From assembly GCA_905178155.1 (NCBI GenBank), contig CAJINV010000004.1, forward strand, positions 6,569,923 through 6,633,922: a DNA stretch of 64,000 nucleotides, written 5' to 3'. The DNA is from Amoebophrya sp. A120. Taxonomy: Eukaryota > Sar > Dinophyceae > Syndiniales > Amoebophryaceae. Below, in pieces: positions 1 to 11,500 of the stretch. The notes under the pieces were generated by a model that was given only the letters and a program-made list of their open reading frames with translations, had not been told where the DNA came from and searched no databases. Position 1 is the stretch's first letter. Each line of letters starts with the position of its first letter. A program made the position numbers and the translations under genes.

Positions 1-180
1 CCACAGCATCAACATCTATGCGCCGTGAGAATATACAGCAATTGGGCCCGCCCTGTGGCTGTGCAACATGTTCCTTTTCTTGCGCATAGAGTCCCCCGCC
101 ATGGACGCGGGTCTCCGAGAGTGGCCGGTGCCGGTGCAAGAAAAGGTGGCCCGGCACCAGTACAGCACGTCCACGGTAAA

Positions 181-2253
181 ATGAACAGAGGCCCGCCACC
201 CGCGGCGAACTACATGGGAGGTGGCCCGCCGCCGCCCAACTATAATATGGGAGGTGGCCCCCCACCGCCCAACTATAATATGGGAGGTGGCCCGCCGCCG
301 CCCAACTATGATATGGGAGGTGGCCCGCCCCTTGGTCCTCCTCTTCCGCCGAACTACTATGCCATTCCCGGCGCCGGACCACCGGCGCCTTCTAACTACT
401 ACGACCCGAGTATGGAAGCGTCAGAATCGAAATCGTCAAAGTTGAAATAGTTTGTGATGCATAAAGTGATGCCAGTTGTCACTCAGTTTCTAAGTGGCGT
501 ATGACAAATTTGGGTAGAACCGAAACCGAGTTTGTCATGCTGTTTAGGTAAAGAAGACGCCTTTTGTTATGCTACCTTGGCAGCTCAGTTTCTACCCCTC
601 AACAGGCTTACAGTCTGCCTCACTTACCTACTCTGCAAGACAAGCACTGCGTGGGCTGCATTTTATGCATGACAAATCAATTCAGCTATGTCGATTTCGA
701 TGCTGACACATCCATACCGAGACAGGCCGCGGCGCCGAGAAATTACGATGCCAACCGCGGCTTTGTCCCGCAACCGCAGCAGATGATGATGCAGAGGGCC
801 CCCACGGCGCCCTTCCCGAACGAGGTACCCGTAATTTTCCAGACGGGAATCAAGTACCAGTTTAACTACACCACGCTGGGCGCCTGTCCGATTTTTGTCA
901 AGGGTTCGCACCAATGCGTGAGCATCATCCGGCACACGCTGGACCAAATGAAGGGCGTGCAAAAGCGCGCCGCGCGGCGGGACGGGAAAATGTTCGACTT
1001 TGCGCGGACGGAGTCCTTTATCTCACAGAATAAAGCAGGCAGAGGTCATGCTTGTAATGCAAAACTAAATAGACACAAAAAGAAACAAAAAGACCCGCAT
1101 ATCCGAAGTAACACACTATAAGCTCCTTCATGACAGATTTTTCTGCTATATGTTTTTTGCATTACAAATACGTCCTGCCTCCTTTTTTCTGCATGATATC
1201 CTTTCTGTTCGGCGTGTACCTGGTGGATCCGACTAACGGGCAGCTGCAGATGGCCGCGACGAAGCCCGAGTTCGACCGTAGTAACTGGGATTTCAAGACG
1301 TACGGCGACGACCACGAGTCCGAGCGGTTGCTAGGCAGTGCGAAAGTATCGCAATAGTACAAATCGCACGACAATAAATAATTTGTGAAGAAGAAAACTG
1401 ATTCGAATTCCCCATGCAGAATGAGGCATGCGTGAGCATGACTGCGATTTTTAGAAGTACGAATGCGATGACTTTGCAGTGCATACTTGTACTTCGGAAA
1501 CAGTTTGCAACGCCCCGTGGCGCTGCTCCACGCTGGGACGTTCGGGTGCTGCCCGGGCTGCGGGTGCGGGGAGCCGTACGTGGAGTTTGTGCGGAAGCTT
1601 GGGCGGCCGGTCAAAGATCCCCACCACATCATGGCCTCGAAGCGGTACGGGAGTAGATGTAGAGAAAAGTATTTCGTACAACAACCAAATCGACGCACAC
1701 TGGTACTAGAAAGAACAACTTTGTTCGAGGGCGTCGTGTGCACAGATGCAAGGCACACTCCTGTCATGATTTTCCCGCATCGCATAATTCTGTTTTGCAG
1801 AATGACAAACATAGCAATCGCGTCTTCGCTCTGCATTTTTCCAACTTGTCGCGTACGAGCAGCAGGGAGATCTTGTTCTGTACCCATTCATTACTAAGCT
1901 GCGCATAATGTAGTACAGTGCTGTCGGAGGTATACCTATACCCCTGGCGCCGACGAGTGTGTGAAGATCATGGCTAGTAGTAGTACAAGTACTTTTCACG
2001 ACACTTGCATAAGCGTGAAATGGGGTGGAGCACGGGCCGGACGGAGTTTTATGTCGGGCCAAAAGGGGGGAACGGGCCAGCCTGTGTCCGGGTGGAGTAC
2101 ACAGACAAGCACACGGATCCTGTAACCATCGAAATTCTGCAGGCGTGCACGGGCCGAGCGTCGGAGTTTGAGAAGCAGTTGGCCATGCTGTGCGGCGTTC
2201 GCTACGCGTGCCGCATGCACCAGCAAAAAATCGATAATAGTGGATGTTGCTGA
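181..2253 (+). CDS. PPPPNY-repeat protein, function unknown
   Basis: Five exons (181-410, 722-1018, 1204-1331, 1491-1645, 2017-2253) join into one 348-residue frame after removal of four introner elements. I chose the ATG at 181 because the Pro/Gly repeat starts right after it; the frame is open further upstream to about 25, and the window edge may hide more. Residues 1-60 are an 11-residue tandem repeat (MGGGPPPPNYN), and a Gln/Met-rich linker follows. The rest is globular and has a Cys-rich stretch (CCPGCGCGEP) near residue 205. A PPxY-like N-terminus followed by a Cys-rich beta domain is reminiscent of phospholipid scramblases, but I could not align the later scramblase motifs, so no function is assigned. 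The gene is real with high confidence because four independent splices keep the frame. Confidence 0.75.
214..345 (+). repeat. 33-bp tandem repeat encoding MGGGPPPPNYN
   Basis: Units start at 214, 247, 280 and 313 (the last is partial). Each is 33 bp and in frame, giving 11-residue Gly/Pro/Tyr repeats at the N-terminus of the first gene. PPPPNY resembles WW-domain ligands; that role is inference. Confidence 0.9.
411..716. mobile_element. Introner element, 306 bp, perfect 5-bp TSD
   Basis: It runs from TATGGAAGCG to CACATCCATA and is flanked by CCGAG on both sides. Inverted repeats extend about 40 bp with small mismatches. Excision joins Tyr-Asp-Pro to Arg-Gln-Ala in frame. It belongs to a singleton family rich in GATGCA/GCATGACAA words. 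Confidence 0.9.
1019..1198. mobile_element. Introner element, 180 bp, perfect TSD TCCTT
   Basis: The left end TATCTCACAGAA pairs with the right end TTCTGCATGATA, and both sides carry TCCTT. Removal gives ESFLFGVYLVDP across the junction. It shares the TTGTAATGCA word with other families. Confidence 0.9.
1332..1485. mobile_element. Introner element, family B, 154 bp, degenerate TSD
   Basis: It carries the family B core GAAAGTATCG near the left end and CGATGACTTTGC near the right end. Flanks GTTGC and CTTGT match at 3 of 5 positions. Either copy leaves the reading frame intact (Glu-Arg-Leu-Tyr/His-Phe). Confidence 0.75.
1646..2011. mobile_element. Introner element, B-related, 366 bp, TSD AGCGG/AGCGT
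   Basis: The left end TACGGGAGTAG and right end CTTGCATA surround GAAAAGTA words in inverted orientation. The flanks match at 4 of 5. Excision joins Ala-Ser-Lys-Arg to Glu-Met-Gly-Trp in frame. It is longer than other B members. Confidence 0.75.
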
Positions 2254-3294
2254 GTAAGTGGCTGTGATGTCCGGGGGTGAGTCTCTTTTGTAAGTAACTA
2301 TTTTAGCCAGCGATTTCTGCATACGTTTACGTTGTATCTACCACCTGTGATCTTCTGGTTGAGTAGACTCACAACTTTTTTGGTCTTTTATGAAGTCTTT
2401 TAGGAAAGCAAAATGCACGGAGCCGTGCCTTTTGTGAATGTGGTAGTTTCAACATCATTCCCGAGGGCGGTGGTGCTCGTCGTGAAGTGGTCATGGTCTC
2501 TTTGTGAACAAAGATTGTGAACTTCATCCCAATTTTGCTCGCGCTTCGAAAGAGGCGGAACATTAAACCTGACTTTTCAGGAAGGAAAGCACATAGTACT
2601 ACGCTATTCCGTGCGCAGAAGATGAAGGAGGAAATTCTTGTAAACAGATCTTTGCAAAATAAATGCGATCGCCGGGAGGTCTCTTTTTCGGAGGTGCTCG
2701 CGGCGGGGGGTGTTAGTTCAAAAAATACCATGGGGTTGATATTGAAGCACTGTGCCGGATTTTTCCAGCTTCTTCGGTAGCGCCTGTCACCAGCGGCGGA
2801 CAACTTTTGACATTCGGCGGACAAGACATGCTCTCTGAAGTCAAGTTGCGGGATAGATTGATTTCGGTTCAAAGAAGTGAAGTAACATCCACTCTGCTTC
2901 TCGGTTCAAGTTCATCTATCGGCGTAACAGATTCTAGTGACATCATCCACGATAATATTGAATTTCTTGCGTGACAGTTGTGGTGTGCTACTGCCCAGCT
3001 AAAGCCAGTCCCGGTGAATTCTGCAGGGGCTACTCAACATCTTCGGGAAAGACCATTTTGCGAAGGCTCAGAAACAAGCGGTCCTCGAAAGAACTTAGCA
3101 GGACAGGTTTGGTGTGGTCCCCTTCCAACAAATACTACGCCGGGGAGAAGTATTTAAACAAGGAGACTTTGAAAATAGCTAGTGTAGCGAAAACGGAACT
3201 TATCTTCCGTACAGTTGTGTGGTCGTCTTGCGTGGCAACTGTAATTACTACTTTACGTTACTTACAGTTTTATTCAACACGTCGACGACAACTT
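2254..3294. other. Intergenic, no gene recognised
   Basis: About 1 kb between two + strand genes. Open frames exist on both strands (for example 2369-2872 on the minus strand), but none has recognisable composition or domains. The frame of the next gene is open back to 2971 without an ATG, so part of this may be its leader. Confidence 0.6.
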
Positions 3295-4453
3295 ATGGCC
3301 GGCTACGTGTTCGTCGCTTTCCGGGAGCTCGGCGGAGATTTTACCGGCTACAAGGAAGCCGTCGCGGCGAATTTAACCGACGGCGCGGAGTGCATTTTTG
3401 CCGGCAAGCCCTACGGGGTGTACGAAATGGCGACGACGGGGAAGGCGGAAATTCCCCACAAAGACCGCCGCGAACGAATTCGTGAAGAACCCAGTATGAA
3501 AAGAGTGCTGCACAAGAATTGCCCACTCTTCCCGTCATTTGTGACGCAAAGTACTTGCCTCAAACAAACGAAACGGAATGCACCCTATACGGTCCTTTAG
3601 CAGTGTCAGCATGACAAAGCCCGGAGTGGGCCGAAACAGGACTACAATTGGTGCGGATTTGTCATATTGAAGCTGCATAATTTTTGTCATTGCTTCTGTT
3701 GCCCTTGCTGGAGATAGTAATACCTTCCAAATGTGTAGTGAAAGGGGGAGTCAGTAGTGCGTGCATTCTCATACGCGGAGTTGCCGTTACAGAAGCAGAT
3801 TCTGGCCGAATCCACCGCCGATGTGCGGGTAGTGGAGGCGGACCCGGAGCTGTTTGCGGGCATGAAAACTGGAACGGCGTACTGGTGCGCGTGGATCCAC
3901 GACGTGGTAGACGAAGAGCAGAACATGGCCTACATCAACGCCTCTATTGCCGTATGCACTGCAAAGGTATCGTACTATTGTAAATAGCAAGACGTCAGCG
4001 TCAAAAATGAAATTTGTAGTCAGGATTTAACTATTGAGTAATGCATGATGAATGTGGTTAGTATGAGTCCGATACTTTTGTAATGCATACCCCGGGTCCG
4101 AGGCGGGTTACCCCTGCAAGCAGGACGACGACTCTACCAAGCCCGTGACCTGGGCGATCAAGCATCTGTCGCCGTCCGACTTCTACGGCTGCACCGCGAG
4201 CTTGCTGCCGGCCGCGGGCGCGGGGAAGCAGTTCGTAATGCCGGGGAACGTGACGGACCAGGGGCTCGTGGCGGTGTTGGACCTGACGCCCTTCGGCAAG
4301 CGGGTCCGCGGGTGTCCCGAGTACAAGACGGCCTTGTTGAAACCGTTCGGGATGGAGTACAGCGGGGATGAAGAGGAGTACAACAAGTTCGTGGACCGGA
4401 TCATGGCGGAGGTTTTGAAACGCGACCTGCGGATCATCTGCACTTCTGCGTGA
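3295..4453 (+). CDS. Conserved-looking protein of unknown function, 251 aa
   Basis: Three exons (3295-3493, 3755-3952, 4095-4453) encode 251 residues. The first ATG of the open frame is at 3295. The first intron is ordinary GT-AG (3494-3754, phase 1); the second is a family B introner. The protein is compact and globular, with no signal peptide or membrane segment; its N-terminus reads MAGYVFVAFRELGG and its acidic C-terminal helix ends in RIICTSA. I do not recognise a family. A competing frame through the second exon (3684-3983) can be dismissed because it is Arg/Gly-rich and does not join the third exon. The gene lies about 1 kb from each neighbour. Confidence 0.7.
3953..4089. mobile_element. 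Introner element, family B, 137 bp
   Basis: It runs from TATGCACTGCAAAGGTATCG to CGATACTTTTGTAATGCATA, a nearly perfect inverted pair. Flanks TGCCG/CCCCG match at 3 of 5. Splicing gives Ile-Ala-Gly-Ser-Glu in frame. It is the shortest element in the window. Confidence 0.8.
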
Positions 4454-5573
4454 ACTGTCTTGGTTCGAAAATAATTTGTTCTACGACGTGTTGCTGTTGA
4501 GTCAACGATTCTTATTGCGTAGAGGAGGTTGTAACGACCTCTACCTCGTCACCCTGAGCTGCGGGATCGAATTCTCAGCGATTCGAAGTCTGGGTGATGA
4601 TATAGTACGACCGCGGGGGGCGGTGGATCGATAATGCAACAAAGTACTTACTTACTTACCCGGAGGTCTTCCTCGATGCGATTTTCATCTTTCTTATTAT
4701 AGTATATTCGTATTGTTGCTAGTACGCCAAAAGGTGCGGGGGCATGCATTCTGGTCGTGGATTCCGAACCTAGGCGAGCGACCTGAGAACAGTTTTTTTT
4801 AAGGTACCGGGTACGGAGCCTGTAATATGGGCACGCAGCAGTTGAAAGTGCAGCTTGCTCCCTTTTTTTAAAATTGAAACGTTCCAAAAATTTGGACTTG
4901 TAACAGCGGATAAAAGCGAAACTCTCGTCTGCGTAACGATTTTTTTGTTCACAATTGTAAATGCAATGCAGTCTAGCTATCTTTCCAAAAAAGGTAGACG
5001 GATGGGAACACGTAGAAGGCTGATGCAAATTGATAACGAAGTCAAAGTCGGTATATGTTCTTTGTGTCTACGTGTTCCACCTAATAAACTGCAACTTGTG
5101 AAGATGAAGAGGTAAAGAGCAGATCCATTCCCGCAGTTGCAGTTTGTCGATGAAGCATATGCGTCTGGTCTGCGATAGCTGGAAGTAGAACTGAGAAACT
5201 GTTGCGGCTCGTCCAGATCCTCTGTCGCAAGAGAATGTGTAGTCCGTCTGTGCCTGTGACTATGCTGGAAGAGCTGACCTATGTGCGTTATAGAAGGATT
5301 TAATCTTTGCTCGGAAGCTGCTGTAAAGCTTGATCATTAGCGCTAGCGCAACCAAGGCGATGTTGATGTTTCCTGATGGTTGGATTCCGGAAATATTAAC
5401 ATCAAATGACGGGGTCGATCATCTCTCTTCAATTTTTTTTTTTGTGTCGTGGAAGATCATATCAGCACCGTTCTAAAAATGAAATCTCTTATGATCGGAA
5501 TTTTGTTGGATGTCCACCGACCTATCTCACTCCAAACTGCATTGGCCATGCGCGTCTCCCATAGTACGACACG
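4454..5573. other. Intergenic, no gene recognised
   Basis: About 1.1 kb. It holds a short CTTA microsatellite near 4645-4660 and several A/T runs. No coding exon, tRNA or known RNA gene was recognised. The promoter of the DOP1 gene must lie in its last part. Confidence 0.6.
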
Positions 5574-8500
5574 ATGAGCACCCTTCCACCTGGCCCTCCG
5601 GGGCCTCCTGGTGTCGTGGTGTCCGCTTCCCGCGGTCAGCACGCATTGGACCACGGCCTGAGTCGGCGGGACCAAAAGGAGTGCAAGCGGTTCGAACAGG
5701 TATCAAATGCAAAAATGATGTCTGGGCCTGGGAGATTCCGAGATTTGTCATGCAGTTTTTCCAAGCTCCCCCACGTCTGGAATGCAGGGCCAGCATCACA
5801 GGTTCTGCAGCTCCTTGGTGATGCATATTCTGCATGAGAAATGCCCTCTCAGCATGGCCAGAAGTGGGCACCTTTTGCACTTTATGCATCACAGATCTTT
5901 GTAGGATCTGAAACACGCATCACAAGTTTGTCTTCTTCCAGACCCAGACATATTTGCAGTTCATAACAGGAACTGTACGGAAAATTGCAGCAGTTCGAGC
6001 TCGCGAAAGAATGGGCGGACCTGTCGAACGTGCTTATGGCGTTGCACCGCGTATTTTCCACGAACGACTCCAGTTCGCAGTACTCAGAGGCGTTTTACCA
6101 GCGGTAAGTAAGTAGCACCTCTTTCGAGAAGACGAATGTGAATCTTTGGCCGTCAAATGCGTTTTCAGTATGAGGAAGATAGTGTGTGATGCAAAAATGG
6201 TAGAAGTAGAAGATCAAAAATCAATTCACTGTGCATATCAAGATTTAGATATCCCCCTCTCAACATCATCCCAGCCGCCTTGCGAAGAGCCAGATGAAGC
6301 GAACTCTGGGCCGGCGGTTAGCGCAGTGTCTGAACCCCCAACTCCCCTCCGGGGTGCACCTCAGCACGCTGAAAATCTACGACTCGATCTTCAGCCAAAT
6401 CGGGTCCGACGGACTGGTTTCCGACCTCGGACTGTATTCTTCCGGCCTGTTTCCCCACGTGGCGAACTGCGGAAAGCAGGTCCAGGCCGCGCTGCTGATT
6501 TTACTCGAAAAACATTATTTGCCGTTGAAGTCCCGCTTGGAGCCCTGCATGACGGGTTTGGTGTCCGCGTTGTTACCCTTGTTGGAAGACGAGGCGAATC
6601 CGAACATCGCGCGGGTGTCCAACCTGTTCGCGAAACTGGTAGACGCGGTGTCCGAATCTTCTTTCTGTTCCAACCTGTGGCTGCTGCTGCTGAAGACGCC
6701 GAAAATCCGGTTGCCTGGACTGAAATTGCTGACGAACATCGTGCAGAACTGTTTAAAGAAGAACACCAGTATTCTGGTCGGCTCAACATCTACTGCGCCG
6801 GGAGCCGCGGGGGCTCAACATACGGGCACAGGAAGTGGAGCAGGATCAGGGGCGTATGCGGGGGGAGGAACTGTCGTGAACACCGCCACGCGGTCAAGCC
6901 GAGACAATGGTTTGCTCCTCGCAGGGAACAACTCTGCGGGCACCAGTACTTTGCTTCTGAAAAGCCCTGGAAGTGGAAGTAAGATGCGCTCCGCACCACT
7001 GCTACATGTTCGCGCAGCAGCAGGCGCAGCGTCGTCTGCAGGTGCTGCACAAATAGCAGAACTAGGAGGGGGTAATAAGGGAGGTGCCGCACCGCTCTCC
7101 CCCCTGCGACCAGCCGAGGCTTCTGTAAGAAAGGCCAACCAAGGGAGTTTGCAGCTTCTAGCTCCTCCCTCCTCCTCAGCCCTGCGCGCCGGCGCAAGTG
7201 GCAGCGCGACGCTTTTACCCGCAGCAGCGACCTCCAGTCCGCAAATACGGGGTCAGGTGCAAAAGGATACAGCCAATCGCGGAAGTAGTGGAAGCGCATC
7301 CGCGAGTCAACAACATACTCTTCTCCCTACGTACGAAAAGACCTTCCCATCTGGCGTCGACGCGCTGCCGAGAGCGAAAATCGATGCGCTCTTCCCCTTC
7401 CACCGTTCCCAACTGGTTCTGCAAACGCTGGAAACCCTGCTGCAGGACTCCCAGCAGCCGCTCGTGCAGCGGGCTGCGTTAGACTTTATTGCGCAGTTTC
7501 TCCCAATGTCTTCCACCGTGTGGCCCCCGGCGACGGGAGGGTCCAGCGGTAGTTCGAGCTCAACATCACACACGACTACAGGTTCAACATCTACTACGAC
7601 GAGTTCGAAAGCGAAACAAGCGGTCCTTCGGACGGTTGTGGCGCTGTTCCAGCAGAACGACGGGAGTTTGAACCGGAGAATTGTCTTTTACCTGACCAAC
7701 CGCTACGGTGATTTCGGCGGGATGGACCCCGCCAGCCGAGCGTACTACGATGTGCACGTCCATAAATGTTTAATTCGCGTTTTTATGACCGATCTTCTGG
7801 TTGCCTGCGGCTGGCCGGGGTCCTCGGTCAACGCCGTGGTGGAGCGGGTTTTGTTGGTGGCTGCGAAGAGGCAAAGGGCTAGTGAAGATGGAGCTGGTAA
7901 TGCCTCATCCGGTGCTGGGTCGTCTGCCTCTACCACTTCGCTAGGCCCAGCAGCACAACTCCTGGTGTCCTCTCCATTGGGGGCCCACAGCACCCGTACC
8001 GGACTGATTTCGCCGTTGCTGGCGACCAAGGGCAGAGTTGACTCGTCTTTAGCGACACCGGCTCGACCACTGCAGCAGAGTCCACCGGTGGTCGGATTGT
8101 CTACCGCACCGGAGGTTCTGCTTTCCCCAGCTTTGTGCGCCGCTGCGAGCAGCAGTACTAGCCGTATTCCAGGCGAGAAGGGTCCACAGGCTTTCAACCT
8201 CCTCGATGAATTGCACCGGTATCGGGAGCAGGAGGGTCTAGCAGGTGCGTGTTCCACGACGAGCCAAGGTACTAGTACAACCACTTCTGCAATTGCAACA
8301 AGCACGATTAGAAGAGCGCAGCAGGAGCAGCATGATTTGTTCAACCACCACAGCACGACCCAGCTGCACACTTTCTCGCAGCATGCGAACTGCCTCCGCT
8401 CCATTACTTGTTTACTGCAGGAAGTCGAGGAGATCCGCGGCACCGTCGTGCCCGAGCTGAGCATTTTTGTCTTACTATACCTTGACGCGTGCCGAAATTC

Positions 8501-11500
8501 AACAGTCCGCGACCAAGCCAAGGATTTTTTCGACGGGGCAGACCGGGATTTGGTCCTAGAACAGCTGAAGGAGCTGTGGCAAACCTCGACGAACCCGGTG
8601 TACGCACTGCAGCTCCATCGGGTGTTTCTGGAAGAAGTGTGCGAAGAGGTGGACTTCGGGCGGCATCTGGAGCGGATATTGACCCTGGCGTTTGCGTCGC
8701 TACCACTAATCGCCCCGACGGTAGAGAAGTTGCCGGACTTGTGCGAGGCCCTGAAATTCTGCCAAAATTTGTTTCAACAATTCGACAAAATACAGGTCGA
8801 AAGTAGACGTCGTGGCAAGAAGATGAACAACCGAGGGAACAATGGGTCAGCTGGGAGAATACAGGAGGAAAACTTTGTTGTCACGGGTGAAGCTGCGCAA
8901 GAAGTTGTAGAGGCGTCAACAGAACGAGAACCAGCGTTTTCCAACTCCGCCACCTCGCCCACAACTACTTCCGAGACCACGACCCAGACCTTACAGCACG
9001 CGGTCAGCCGCCTCCTCGCGCACTTCGAGTTTCTCTTGCGGTCCATGCTGCGGAGCGAGAGCGTCGAGGAGCGGGTGTTGCAGGCCTACGCGGTTTTGTC
9101 TGAAACCGTGGTACAGCTTCACGATCACTTTCCGGCGAGACAGTCGCTGTTGGAAATCATCTGCATTGCCTGCACGGAACAGGGAATCAGGAATGATTTA
9201 GGCAAGATGTCGAACTACAACTCAAAGAGCCCCCCAACTACAAGAGGAAGTGTGGTAAAGTGGGATAAAGAGGTCTTTTCAGCATCAGGAACAAGCAAAA
9301 TAAACACCTCTCAACATCTGCTTGTTCCACCACCCATCGCTTTCAACCGTTCGGAGTTCAATTGCCATCTAGTTCGGACCTTCACGGGCTTGCTCTCTTG
9401 CTTGCCAACGTCCTACACGCTCGGAGCCAGTATTCCAAAAATCGTTTTACACCTGTGGCGGCTGTTGAACACGAGTAGCATTGATTTGGACGTAACGATC
9501 GTGGAACTCTTGATCAACCTGAATAGGGAAGTCATGACGCGGAAGAACTTGACCGAGGAAATCTCCATTGCCGATATCCTGGTTGCCGATTTCCAAAGTG
9601 GGAACCCCATGACCGGCGTGATCCGCTACGCGAGTCTGTGGCGCAGCGGCGTCACGCTGTTGGCCGCACTACACCAGCACGGGACGAACAATTTTTATCC
9701 TACTACAACGGCAGGGCATCTTCAAGGGTCTTCTACTTCTTGCGGAATGTTTGCCCGCACGCTGGATGGGGAAGAGGACGGCTCTACTGTCGACATTATA
9801 AATCAGCGCATCCACATTCTCGAGTCGTTGGTCGCCGTGGACCAGTTTTCGCAGACGTTTCTCGCAGAAAAGAGGGTTACGAAAGACCACGCGGCTTACG
9901 AAATGCCACTGGAGATGTTCAACGATGGTTGTTTGAAAAGTATTATGTCGCACGACCGGGTTCAGTTCGTCCCGAGATATGCGAATTTTCTTTTCCCGAA
10001 TGTCACGAAGTTAGTCCTGGGGTGTTTGGACGCCAAGGAGCCGAATTTAAAGCACATCGCGAGGAGCTGGGCCGTGGAGGCGGTTTCGCACCTTCCCTGT
10101 TTGCTGGATCCGTTATTTGAGGACCTTTTGGCCTTTCTCCTTTTGATGGTAACGAAAAATAAGACTGCCTCAAGGTCAACAACACCTGACACGGCGGAAA
10201 GAAGTAGCGACTCTCTGCTTGCACCGGTTGAACTAGCGCCGGACAACGTCGACAGCCAGAATACTCACGAGAATTATTCCCAGCAGCCTCCCGAATCCGT
10301 GCGAAAGCGCGTCGCGTCGCCGAAGCATGTCCTGCTGCGACGGTTCTTTTCCTCCCGCGCGGGGGAGCTGCTCGCCGACGCGACGGCGAAACAAGCGCCC
10401 GGAACGGCGAGGAACGGTGAACAACCCGAAAGAACCTCCGGGACGACGAATACGAGTGAAGCAGAAACATCAGAAGTTGTCCCGATGCTGCACCAGCAAA
10501 CGGGTGATCTTCAATTTCATTCCTCTTCCGAAATGGACCCCCAAGCTGCAGCGGCGAAAATGGGTGCTACAGGCAGCAGGACAACTGTCCTATCGCCAAG
10601 AAGAATGGAGAAAACCGTGGTCGATGGTGTGGCGAAAATGCTGCAGCGGTGCCTTACCATCTTCGAAATATTCACCTCCCTGGTCCAGGCCGATTACCAC
10701 TTGATGTTCGACCAGATGCGCCGGCACAGGGTGAGCAAGCACCTCACGGAAGCGTTGCAGGACTACTACTGCCACATCCACTGGTTGCAGCTGAGCGTCA
10801 GCTCGAAAGCCAGCGAAGTTGGAAATTTTTGCCCCCGGGATGCGAGTCACGTGAAGGATTACGCTGATTTCATGTGCCACACGTGTCTCTGCTTCCTGGA
10901 ACTCCCGACCAACGGCCCGGAGACGAGGCATCAGCTGGACGACTGGCAGAGCGAATTGGGAAAGAACGTTTTTCTCGCAGCGGCAGGGATGCTGGGAAAG
11001 GAAAGTGTTGGAACAAATGCGGCTGGTGCAGCGGCTGGTGGTAGAACTAGAAGTAGTGCGGATTATAATTTCGTTAGACCTCCAAAGTCGTCGGAAAAAA
11101 GGACGAGCGCTGGCGGAAACGTCTTTGACAGTGCGGCCACAACGACAGCTGAAGAGGAGGTCCAAGACGTGCTAGTAGAAACATCACACTTGATAATTCC
11201 CGAAACACCAGCTACCGCAGACGGGACCAACAGCAGCTCGACTACAGGCCTGGGAAGAACGTCCACAGAATCGACATTCTCGGGCTCGACGGAACTTGTT
11301 TCTAGCTCAGTGTCGACCATTTCGGCCGGTAGTAAGACTAGTCAGCGGAGCTCCGATAGTCGTGGGGGCTCGAATAAATCCGTGATATGTAGTAATAGCG
11401 CCGATCTTCAGGAACAGGACCAAAGGAATTGCTCCGCCCGTATGACGGAGCTGCCAGTTGTCGCAGAGGGGTGTGTCAGCGGTGAGGGTCCGTGCGAAGA

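Noticed and set aside
181-2253. Phospholipid scramblase call for the first gene
   Set aside because: The Pro-rich start and Cys-rich patch are suggestive, but later scramblase motifs could not be found, so it stays unknown.
2369-2872. Minus-strand 167-residue ORF
   Set aside because: No domain, basic low-information composition, and no other minus-strand gene nearby.
3684-3983. Alternative frame through exon 2 of the second gene
   Set aside because: Arg/Gly-rich and cannot be joined to the third exon; the other frame joins by a GT-AG intron and an introner.
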